Assembly (NCBI GenBank): GCA_024103495.1
Contig: JAGFIQ010000149.1
Coordinates: forward strand, 62,001 to 126,000
Source: Aridibacter famidurans
Lineage (GTDB): Bacteria; Acidobacteriota; Blastocatellia; Pyrinomonadales; Pyrinomonadaceae
Reading direction: 5' to 3'
DNA length: 64,000 nucleotides
Every line of letters starts with the position of its first letter. Within the stretch, counting starts at the first letter, position 1. The notes under the pieces are model-generated. The model did not search any database, was not told the origin of the DNA, and was given only the letters and a program-made list of their open reading frames with translations. The position numbers and the translations under genes are program-made. This document shows, in pieces, positions 1-7,560 of the stretch.

Positions 1-106
1 CTTCCATATCTGCTGAAATGTATATTTTCATCTTTTTCTGCTGTGCCTCCGCGGCAGAGAATGCCGCGAGCACGAGTATCACAAATCCAATCAATTGAGA
101 TTTCAT
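1..106 (-). CDS. M55-like D-aminopeptidase, 5' end only (partial)
   Basis: The gene runs off the left edge and only the first 35 codons are present. The start ATG (complement of 104-106) is preceded by a GGGAG ribosome site about seven bases upstream. The first 21 residues are a typical signal peptide (basic start, hydrophobic core, ending AEA-Q). The next visible residues, KMKIYISADMEG, closely resemble the N-terminus of DppA/M55 zinc D-aminopeptidases, whose conserved D-x-E supplies a metal ligand. If the assignment is right, this is an exported enzyme cleaving D-amino-acid peptides, perhaps from peptidoglycan. The family call rests on a dozen residues and is therefore tentative; the start and the export signal are clear. 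Confidence 0.6.
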   Translation of the reverse strand, partial: MKSQLIGFVILVLAAFSAAEAQQKKMKIYISADME

Positions 107-129
107 TGTATTCTCCCGCTGTCTGATCT

Positions 130-475
130 GATCGGGCACTGACTATATCAGAAGTCAGGAGACGGGAGACAGTGATCGGAACCCGGAGAGCAAGCGACGG
201 GCAGAACCATCGGAACCCGGAGCGCAATCGACGGGCAGAACCATCGGAACCCGGAGTGTTAGCGACGGGCATAACTTCGACCGCGTAGCGGTCATATGCA
301 TTTAGCCGTGGGTAATCCCGAAGGGCGCCACCCACGGTAAGGAGGCGCCCCGAAATATCCAGCCGCGTCAGCGGCAATCGGAACCCGGAGCGCAAGCGAC
401 GGGCATAGCAGAAGTCAGAATACAAGTATCCTCGTTCTTGAACTTTGAACCTTGAACCTTGATCCCTGACCCTCG
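130..475. repeat. Cluster of REP-like palindromic repeats
   Basis: This gap carries no gene. It holds four copies of a unit starting GGAACCCGGAGCGCAAGCG and ending in CGACGGGCA (near 177, 210, 244 and 378). A second unit at 279-341 contains two palindromes: ACCGC-GTA-GCGGT, and CCGTGGGT paired with ACCCACGG across an inner GGGCGCC-type stem. The same composite recurs at 35459-35586 and, reversed, at 55534-55745. A 7-bp-period tract (TTGAACY) lies near 437-470. Confidence 0.85.
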
Positions 476-482
476 TCCCCGG

Positions 483-1496
483 TCAGGGGGCCGGATCATA
501 CAAATATCCGAGCGAGAATCTCCGTGCGAAGTATTTCTTCTGCCAGCCCGGCCTGATCCGGTCGAGCAAGAGTCCTTCGGCGGCCCCGACAGGATAAAAG
601 AGGACCCGTTCGTAGTTTGCTATCGTTCCCGTGCGGAGCTCGTTCCTTATAAGCTTCCTTCGATCCTCCGCGACATCCGCGAACGAATCGAAATCGGGCA
701 GCGCCTGGAAGGCAGGCGACGGTTCGTAGTTCCTGGCTGCGATCTCGGCGACCCTGTGTTCCGTGTATCGGGCTATTCCTTCCTTCCAGACTTGAAACTC
801 GAAGTACCGGAAGTCCTCATCGCTCAGCCGGTTCTTCAGCGTCTGCCTCGCCTTTCGATAATCGCTCGCGATTCGGTTGATGTCCGCTTCTTTCTTTTCG
901 TCCAGCGAGCGCAAAAGCAATGACGTCATTTCCGAAAAGGCCTCCTCCACCGCCTTGTTCTGATAGGGGAACTTGTAATTGATCATCCACATCCCGGTCT
1001 GGTCCCCTCCCGACAGGCCGAGGGCGTTCACCTCGCTGTAGTAATCATCGCCGGACTCCTGCATCTGGTGGAAGTGTTCGTGAAGGACCGTCACGACCCA
1101 GGAACCGGATGTCTTTACAGCCGTGTTCTCGGCCCGGCCGATCAGGATCGTCGACACGCCGGCCACGGCGGGAAACGTGGCAAGAAAGTTGGTTGGGAAT
1201 TGACGCTTTCTGTAGAAGACCTCGCTGCCGAGCAGCTCGTCGCGCCCGATGGAAACAAAGTCGTCTGACGGCCTGGGATGGCGGACCAGGAATTCGTGTT
1301 CCTCGGTCACAAGGATCAAAGCGAACGGGGCTTTGCTCCAGCCCGGCCAGATCTCGTCCGACACTGCATCAGCAAGCCGGAACGCTTCGGCCAGGCGGAC
1401 CCGGTCCGTATGGCTTATCGAAGGCGACCCGCCTGCGGCAGCGATCGAGGCGATTACAAGAAGGAAGAAAGCGATACCGAAAGATCTGAGTCTCAT
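483..1496 (-). CDS. Secreted HExxH zinc-peptidase-like protein
   Basis: A 337-residue protein whose first 22 residues form a signal peptide (MRLRSFGIAFFLLVIASIAA), so I place the start at 1496 rather than at an in-frame ATG 39 bases upstream that would add 13 residues before the signal. Residues 139-143 are H-E-H-F-H, a match to the HExxH zinc-binding and catalytic motif, and acidic residues about 40-60 positions later (around EEAFSEM) could supply the third ligand. No named family is recognised; the arrangement resembles gluzincin-like secreted peptidases. It is a single-gene unit with repeats on both sides. Protease function is inferred from the motif only. Confidence 0.7.
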   Translation of the reverse strand: MRLRSFGIAFFLLVIASIAAAGGSPSISHTDRVRLAEAFRLADAVSDEIWPGWSKAPFALILVTEEHEFLVRHPRPSDDFVSIGRDELLGSEVFYRKRQFPTNFLATFPAVAGVSTILIGRAENTAVKTSGSWVVTVLHEHFHQMQESGDDYYSEVNALGLSGGDQTGMWMINYKFPYQNKAVEEAFSEMTSLLLRSLDEKKEADINRIASDYRKARQTLKNRLSDEDFRYFEFQVWKEGIARYTEHRVAEIAARNYEPSPAFQALPDFDSFADVAEDRRKLIRNELRTGTIANYERVLFYPVGAAEGLLLDRIRPGWQKKYFARRFSLGYLYDPAP

Positions 1497-1684
1497 TTCT
1501 ATACCTGTTACAGAGTCAGTTGAAGATACGCGCATCTCGCGCGATGCGAAGAAAGATTCCGGACCTGTCGATCATATAGACGAAATTGCGGAATCAGAAA
1601 GGACAAAACTAGGCCCCCTTTGAGGGCTTGCATCCTCGTTTGCGGTCATAAGAGCGGTTTCGGATGCTCTACCTGGACCTCGGT

Positions 1685-1843
1685 TCGGCACGCTCCCTGA
1701 CGGTCGCGTTTCTGCCTTGCTCACTCCGTTCGCCGCCCCCTCGCTCACGCGCGGGGTTCTGCCTCGTGATCGGCACGCTCCCTGACGGTCGCGTTTCTGC
1801 CTCTTCTCTTTGAACCTGGAACCTGGAACTTTGAACCATCCGA
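1685..1843. repeat. Left arm of inverted composite repeat
   Basis: This block contains two copies of GGCACGCTCCCTGACGGTCG followed by a tract of 7-bp period (TGAACCT/GGAACCT/GGAACTT). A matching block in the opposite orientation lies at 2461-2575, so the NTF2-like gene sits between inverted arms. Copies of parts of the unit recur near 4600-4735, 15530 and 39960. Confidence 0.75.
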
Positions 1844-1889
1844 CCGCTCCCTGCGTATTCACCGAAATTCGCTTGGAGGTCTTCAACTT

Positions 1890-2441
1890 ATGAAAGTGAT
1901 CCTAGGTTCGTTCCCGATCCGGTTCTTCGCATTCGCCATTTTTCTGTCGTTGTTTGGTACCGTCGCAACAGGGTCCGTTCTCGCCTCCGGAGGTCAGACC
2001 AACCCGCAGTTCGAAGATCCGGAGAAGCTCGTACGCGATCTCTACGATCAGCTCACTTTTCCCGCCGGAAAGACGCCTGACTGGAAATATGTCCGCTCGA
2101 TGTTCATAAACGACGCCACGGTGACACTGCGCACGGGAAGGGATTCGACGACGACGTTCTCACTGGACGGGTGGATCCTCGACTTCGTGAATTTCATCAA
2201 CGACCGTAACGTCAAAAAGACCGGGTTCGAAGAAAGACTGGTAACGATGAAACCATTGGTCTATGGAGATATCGCTCACGTGCTGGTCCTCTACACCGCG
2301 TATCTTCCGGGCGTTACGAAGGAGCCGCAAGAGGGTGTCGACAGCTTTCACCTGATCAAGAAGGACGGCCGTTGGTGGATCGTCTCGATCCTGAACGAGA
2401 TCCCGACCAAGGACAGGCCTAAACCGGATGCATTGAACTAG
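1890..2441 (+). CDS. Secreted NTF2-like (DUF4440/SnoaL-type) protein
   Basis: A 183-residue protein with a signal peptide over residues 1-31. The start ATG follows GGAGG at 1875-1879 with 10-base spacing. The rest (about 40-175) has the pattern of an NTF2-like cone fold: an N-terminal helix (LVRDLYDQL), a segment with FINDATV, alternating strands, and a terminal W-W-I-V-S-I strand pair typical of DUF4440/SnoaL proteins. Such domains bind small ligands or catalyse simple reactions; no catalytic pair can be assigned here. It stands alone between inverted repeat arms. Two other proteins in the window, at 26792 and 46739, carry related domains in duplicate. Confidence 0.75.
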   Translation: MKVILGSFPIRFFAFAIFLSLFGTVATGSVLASGGQTNPQFEDPEKLVRDLYDQLTFPAGKTPDWKYVRSMFINDATVTLRTGRDSTTTFSLDGWILDFVNFINDRNVKKTGFEERLVTMKPLVYGDIAHVLVLYTAYLPGVTKEPQEGVDSFHLIKKDGRWWIVSILNEIPTKDRPKPDALN

Positions 2442-2460
2442 ATTGCCTTGCCGCTTTCTG

Positions 2461-2575
2461 GTTCAAAGTTCAAGGTTCCAAGTTCAAAGTAAAGAGGCGG
2501 AACCCCGAGCGACAGCGAGGGAGTAGCGGACGAAGGCAGAAACGCGACCGTCAGGGAGCGTGCCGGCAGGCCATT
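2461..2575. repeat. Right arm of inverted composite repeat
   Basis: Reverse-orientation copy of the 1685-1843 block. It begins with TTCAAAG/TTCAAGG/TTCCAAG units of exact 7-bp period and ends with the complement of the GGCACGCTCCCTGACGG motif. Confidence 0.75.
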
Positions 2576-2681
2576 GACCATCGCTCAGTGATCAATGACT
2601 AGCGTCAGCTGCAAGAAATGTTAAGAATAACTGAGGACAGAGAGCGAGATTTGACACGCAGTCGCACTCAGGTGTCGTTTC

Positions 2682-2730
2682 CTCAGCCCTCAGCCCTCAG
2701 CCCTCAGTCCTCAGTCCTCAGTCCTCGAGT
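2682..2730. repeat. Heptanucleotide tandem repeat (CCTCAGY)n
   Basis: About six to seven successive 7-bp units, CCTCAGC then CCTCAGT. No gene is supported between 2442 and 2868; the remainder is low-information sequence plus the repeat arm. Confidence 0.85.
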
Positions 2731-2868
2731 GGCGGGCGTGGACGCCCGCGGTCCAAACACCCGAGATCCGAATCGCCCGCCGTCAAGGTCCCTTCTCCGC
2801 TTGATGCGCCAGCACCTTCCCACGTATCCTAAACAGGCCCTTCACAGACACATCAACGGAGAATTCGA

Positions 2869-4599
2869 ATGAAACCACTCGCACTTTTCTCAGCCCTTTT
2901 TCTGCTTTCAGTCTCTTTCTTCTTAGCCGGATGCGAAGCCGGAGCCTCCGGCACGGCCGCTTCGGCGGACGCCGCGGATCTGGTACTCGTCAACGGCAAG
3001 ATCGTGACCGTCGATGAGAAGGACACTGAGGTCCAGGCTGCAGCCGTAAAAGGCGGGAGGATCGTCGCGCTCGGGACCGACTCCGAGATAAGGAAGCTGG
3101 TCGGGTCAGGGACCGAGGTCATCGATCTCGAGGGCAAGTTGGCGATACCCGGGTTCAATGAAGGTCACGGCCATTTTATGGGGATCGGGAACTCGAAGAT
3201 GATCCTCGATCTGACCAAGCCGAAGAACTTTGACGAGATCATCGCGATGGTCGCCGAGGCGGCTAAGAAGGCGAAGCCCGGCGAATGGATCACGGGGCGC
3301 GGATGGCATCAGGACAAGTGGGACAAGAAGCCGGAGCCGAACGTCGAAGGCCTTCCCGTCCACGACAAGCTCAGCGAGGTCTCGCCCGACAATCCCGTCG
3401 TGCTGACACACGCCAGCGGTCACGGCTCGTTCGCGAACGCGAAGGCAATGGAGTTGGCGAAGATCGATTCGACGACAAAAGATCCTCCGGGCGGCGAGAT
3501 ACTCCGCGATGCAGACGGAAAGCCGACCGGATTTCTTAGAGAAACGGCGCAGGGCCTTGTTTCAAGAGTGAACACCGGGCCGGCGACCGAGGAAGCGCGC
3601 ACAGCGCAGGCTCTGAAAATGGCCGAACTCGCCTCGCAGGAAGTGCTGAGCAAGGGAGTGACGACTTTCCACGACGCGGGTTCTTCGTTCGAGACGGTCG
3701 ATCTGTTCAAGAAACTTGCCGACGAAAGAAAACTGCCGGTCAGATTGTGGGTGATGATCAGGGCCTCGAATGACGACCTTGAGAAGAACCTCGCAAAGTA
3801 CAAGACCGTCGGATACGGAAGCGACCACCTGACCGTCCGCGCCATAAAGCTTTCGATCGACGGCGCTCTCGGATCGCGCGGCGCGTGGCTCCTCGAACCG
3901 TACTCGGACGCTCCAAACCTGACGGGGCTGAACCTGATCCCGATCGAATCCGCGAAGAAGACCGCCGAACTCGCGATGGCGAATGGCTACCAGCTCTGCA
4001 TACACGCGATCGGCGACCGCGCGAACCGGGAGGTCCTGGACATCTTCGAGGAATCGTTCAAGGCGAACGCTGACAAGAAGGACCTGCGGTGGCGGGTCGA
4101 GCACGCGCAGCACCTCAATCCGGCCGACATTCCGAGGTTTGCGCAACTCGGTGTGATCGCTTCGATGCAAGGCGTGCACTGCACTTCGGACGGAACGTGG
4201 GTTCCGGACAGGCTCGGCGACAAGCGAAGCGAGGAAGGCGCGTATGTCTGGCAGAAGCTTATGAAGTCGGGCGCGCTTGTGACGAACGGAACGGATGCTC
4301 CGGTGGAAGATGTCTCTCCGATCGCTTCCTACTATTCGACGGTTTCGCGAAAGCTCAAGGACGGCTCGGTCTTCTATCCCGACCAGCGAATGAGCCGGAT
4401 AGAAGCGCTTCGTTCGTACACGATCAATGTGGCAAAGTCGGGCTTCGAGGAGAAGATCAAGGGCTCGCTCGAGGTCGGCAAACTGGGCGACATCGTCGTG
4501 CTTTCGAAGGATATTCTGACGGTTCCGGAAGACGAGATCCCTTCGACAGAAGTGCTGTACACGATCGTGGGAGGAAAGATAGCGTACAGGAAGCAGTGA
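2869..4599 (+). CDS. Amidohydrolase family lipoprotein (YtcJ/amidohydrolase_3 type)
   Basis: A 576-residue protein with a lipoprotein signal: a hydrophobic core followed by F-L-A-G-C, with Cys22 as the lipidated residue, so it should be membrane-anchored outside the cytoplasm. The amidohydrolase fold starts near residue 38 (VNGKIVTVD). The metal-binding H-x-H is at residues 100-102 in GFNEGHGHF; later metal/catalytic segments are visible as VEHAQH and NGTDAPVE. Length and motifs fit the amidohydrolase_3 group that includes YtcJ and N-substituted formamide deformylase. Substrate cannot be told from sequence. It lies alone, with repeat DNA on both sides. Confidence 0.88.
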   Translation: MKPLALFSALFLLSVSFFLAGCEAGASGTAASADAADLVLVNGKIVTVDEKDTEVQAAAVKGGRIVALGTDSEIRKLVGSGTEVIDLEGKLAIPGFNEGHGHFMGIGNSKMILDLTKPKNFDEIIAMVAEAAKKAKPGEWITGRGWHQDKWDKKPEPNVEGLPVHDKLSEVSPDNPVVLTHASGHGSFANAKAMELAKIDSTTKDPPGGEILRDADGKPTGFLRETAQGLVSRVNTGPATEEARTAQALKMAELASQEVLSKGVTTFHDAGSSFETVDLFKKLADERKLPVRLWVMIRASNDDLEKNLAKYKTVGYGSDHLTVRAIKLSIDGALGSRGAWLLEPYSDAPNLTGLNLIPIESAKKTAELAMANGYQLCIHAIGDRANREVLDIFEESFKANADKKDLRWRVEHAQHLNPADIPRFAQLGVIASMQGVHCTSDGTWVPDRLGDKRSEEGAYVWQKLMKSGALVTNGTDAPVEDVSPIASYYSTVSRKLKDGSVFYPDQRMSRIEALRSYTINVAKSGFEEKIKGSLEVGKLGDIVVLSKDILTVPEDEIPSTEVLYTIVGGKIAYRKQ

Positions 4600-5460
4600 G
4601 CGGTGTCCGAAGCCCGACCGTCAGGGAGGGCTGCCGTCAAAAGTTCAAGGTTCCAGGTTCAAAGTTCCAAGGCGGTGTCCGAAGCCCCACCGTCAGCGAG
4701 GGCTACGTCGGAGTGCTGAGAAGAAAAGACTGAGGGCTGAGACCCTTTCTCGGCGGTTAGCGACCTTCGCGCATACCTCCGCGTCCTTGGCGGTAAAAAT
4801 CCATCGCACGAACCCAGATCGTTGTCAGGAACTTAACCGCAAAGAGCGCAAAGTCTCTCGCAAAGGGCCGCAGAGAAAAGCAGATCATCAACCCCCTCCG
4901 TGACCTCCGTGTGATCCTTTGTGATCTCTGTGGTTAACTCCCCCTCGTCTAGTGCAGGAGAAGAACTTTAACCACAGAGGACACCGAGGTTTACACGGAG
5001 AGGCACTGAGTGGACTTCTCGCTTCGAATCCTTCGCGACCTTCGCGCATACCTCTGCGACCTTTGCGGCAAAAATCTACTTCACGAACACCGTTGGTTAA
5101 AGGATCTTAACCGCAAAGAGCGCAAAGTCTCTCGCAAAGGGCCGTAGAGAAAAGCAGATCATTAACCCCCTCCGTGACCTCCGTGTGATCCTTTGTGATC
5201 TCTGTGGTTAACTCCCCCTCGTCTAGTGCAGGAGAAGAACTTTAACCACGGAGGACACAGAGGTGTACACGGAGTGACACGAAGGGATCATCTCTTCGGT
5301 AAATAGCCTTCGCGTTCTTTGCCCATACCTTTGCGTCCTTGGCGGTAGATCTTCGTTCGCGGTCCGGGCACCGACTAAGAGATTTAACCACACAGGACAC
5401 GGAGGTACTCACAGAGGGCACGGAGAAATTTCCTGAATTCTTTGCGGCACTTTGCGGCTT
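4600..5460. repeat. Tandem and dispersed 'ACCACAGAG' family repeats
   Basis: No gene is supported in 4600-5746. A segment of about 170 bp beginning TTAACCGCAAAGAGCGC occurs at 4833 and again at 5107 with very few differences, giving a tandem duplication with a period near 274 bp; a degenerate third copy follows. Each unit contains inverted short motifs (accacagag versus ctctgtggt), so long stems are possible. From 4600 to 4735 there are further pieces of the GTCAGGGAG/TTCAAGG composite. I see nothing specific from 5461 to 5700. Confidence 0.85.
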
Positions 5461-5746
5461 GGCGTCTCAGCGGGAGGTCTGAACCCGTTCGAAGAGTGGC
5501 AGCAGTCCCACGGAAGAGAAAGAGATCTCTCGCAAAGGCGCGAAGCCGCAAAGGGAGGCCATTGACCGATTCTTGAATCGATGAATTGTCTTTTCTGGTC
5601 CCCGGTCCCTAGTCCCGTGTAATGATCGATGTCCGTGTGACTGTTTTCTTATTCCGGTCAATCTAAGGTAAGCTAATCCGATCTAAAATCATCGAGCGGG
5701 CCGCGAGATATCACGCTGCCCAACTCGATCACTGGAGGCCGATCTT

Positions 5747-7447
5747 ATGAACCGGTTTACTAAAGTCTCTTCATTCGCAATTCTCGCGCTTCTGATAATT
5801 TCCTCGTCTGTCTTCGCGCAGATCACCACCGAACAACAGGCCGCCGTCGATAAACTCTTTGCCGAGTGGGACAAGCCCGACTCTCCCGGCGCCGCCGTCG
5901 GGATCATCCGCGACGGCGAGCTCATATTCAAGAAAGGCTACGGCTCCGCGGATCTCGAGCACGACATCCCGATCACGCCGAAGTCGGTTTTCTACATGGC
6001 TTCCGTATCGAAGCAGTTCGTCACGATGGCGATCCTGCTTCTCGAAGAACAGGGCAAGCTGGGGCTCGACGACGAGATCCAGAAGTACTTTCCCGACTTC
6101 CCAAGGTACGAGGGGCCTCTCACGATCCGCAACTTCATACACCACACCAGCGGGGTCCGCGACAACCTCACCCTTTGGGCGCTTTCGGGCAAGGACGTCT
6201 ACGACTCGATCGACGCCGACGAGATGTACCAGATGATACGCCGCCAGAAGGAACTGAACTTCAAGCCCGGCGAACGATACCTCTACAGCAACTCGTGCTA
6301 TTTCATGCTCGCCGAGATCGTGAAGAAGGTCTCCGGAAAGTCGATCAAGGAGTTCGCCGAAGAAGAGATGTTCAAGCCTCTGGGAATGAAGAACACGCAT
6401 TTTCACGACGACGAGTACCACATCGTGAAAAACCGCGTTTTCAGCTACGAGCCCGGAAAGGACGGCTTCCGCAACCTGATAATGCGCTACGACCTGGTCG
6501 GATCGGGCGGACTCTATTCGAACGTCGAGGACATGCTCTTGTGGGACCGGAACTTCTACAACAACAAACTTGGGAAGGGCCGGAAGGAGCTGATCGAGAA
6601 GATGCAGGAAGATGGCCGGCTGAATGACGGAAGCTCGGCGGAATATGCTTTCGGGCTTCAGAACGGGACTCACAGAGGACTGAGAACCGTCGAGCACGGC
6701 GGAAGCCTCGCGGGGTATCGAACGTTTCTGATCAGGTATCCCGAGCAAAGGTTCTCGGTAGTCGTCCTTGCTAATGTTGCCGGATTCAATCCCGGAGGAA
6801 AGGCGCGCGAGATCGCGGAGATCTTTCTGAAGGACGAGTTCAAGACCGAAGCTCCCTCCGAGGCGTCTGCGTCCGCGCCGGAGTCAAAGGCTCCCGAGCC
6901 GGAGGTCACGTTGTCCGCGGATCAGTGGAAGAAGTTTGAAGGACACTACTGGAACCGCGAGAACTCGATCTTCGCAAGGATCTTGTCGGAAGGCGGCAAG
7001 CAGTACATAGAAAGGGACGGCCTCCCACGTACAGAACTGAAGGCCCTCAGTGAGAGTTCCCTGAAGATTCTGTTCCCGAGGCTCGATATCGTCCTGACGT
7101 TCGGGTCCGGTGGAAATCGAGGCTTCGATGAGGTCATCAACAGCCGCGAGCCTTTGAAGTTCGTGTCATACGAGCCTGTTACTTACACGGAGAAGGAACT
7201 TGAAGCGCTGTCGGGAACGTACTTCAGCGAAGAGATCAACGCATTCTACAAGCTGGCGATGAAGGACGGAAAATTGACTATGTACTTCAACGACTCGGAA
7301 AGCGGAGCGCTTGAACCGGTGATGAAGGACCTGTTCAAGAACGAGAATGTCGGTCTTTTCGCGATCGAAAGGAATGCAAAAGGCGACGCTGTCGGCTTCA
7401 GTCTGGATGCGGGACGGGTTCAGAACCTGAAGTTCAAGAGGCAGTAG
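5747..7447 (+). CDS. Secreted serine hydrolase, class C beta-lactamase fold
   Basis: A 566-residue protein with a signal peptide (residues 1-24, ending VFA-Q); the ATG follows CTGGAGG. The beta-lactamase/penicillin-binding domain (PF00144 type) covers about 30-370. The nucleophile motif is S86-V-S-K89, the second motif Y180-S-N182, and the third H-G-G in VEHGGSLAG. A Pro/Ala/Glu-rich linker (about 365-390) leads to a C-terminal beta-rich domain of about 180 residues common in esterase and D-peptidase members. It may act as an esterase, D-aminopeptidase or PBP-like enzyme; antibiotic resistance should not be assumed. The next gene is a paralogue 113 bases downstream on the same strand, probably cotranscribed. 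Confidence 0.9.
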   Translation: MNRFTKVSSFAILALLIISSSVFAQITTEQQAAVDKLFAEWDKPDSPGAAVGIIRDGELIFKKGYGSADLEHDIPITPKSVFYMASVSKQFVTMAILLLEEQGKLGLDDEIQKYFPDFPRYEGPLTIRNFIHHTSGVRDNLTLWALSGKDVYDSIDADEMYQMIRRQKELNFKPGERYLYSNSCYFMLAEIVKKVSGKSIKEFAEEEMFKPLGMKNTHFHDDEYHIVKNRVFSYEPGKDGFRNLIMRYDLVGSGGLYSNVEDMLLWDRNFYNNKLGKGRKELIEKMQEDGRLNDGSSAEYAFGLQNGTHRGLRTVEHGGSLAGYRTFLIRYPEQRFSVVVLANVAGFNPGGKAREIAEIFLKDEFKTEAPSEASASAPESKAPEPEVTLSADQWKKFEGHYWNRENSIFARILSEGGKQYIERDGLPRTELKALSESSLKILFPRLDIVLTFGSGGNRGFDEVINSREPLKFVSYEPVTYTEKELEALSGTYFSEEINAFYKLAMKDGKLTMYFNDSESGALEPVMKDLFKNENVGLFAIERNAKGDAVGFSLDAGRVQNLKFKRQ

Positions 7448-7560
7448 CCTGCCTGAGCGGTCACGATCACACGGTTGAAGGTGTTTTGTTTGAAAGGGAG
7501 TCAAAGCACGCGCGGACATTCGTTCTGCCGGATCCGGAGCAAACGAAGGTAAAGGAACAA

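Noticed and set aside
4741..5460. CRISPR array
   Set aside because: Repeats are long, imperfect and not separated by unique spacers of uniform length; there is no cas gene in the window. The same holds for 37305-37775.
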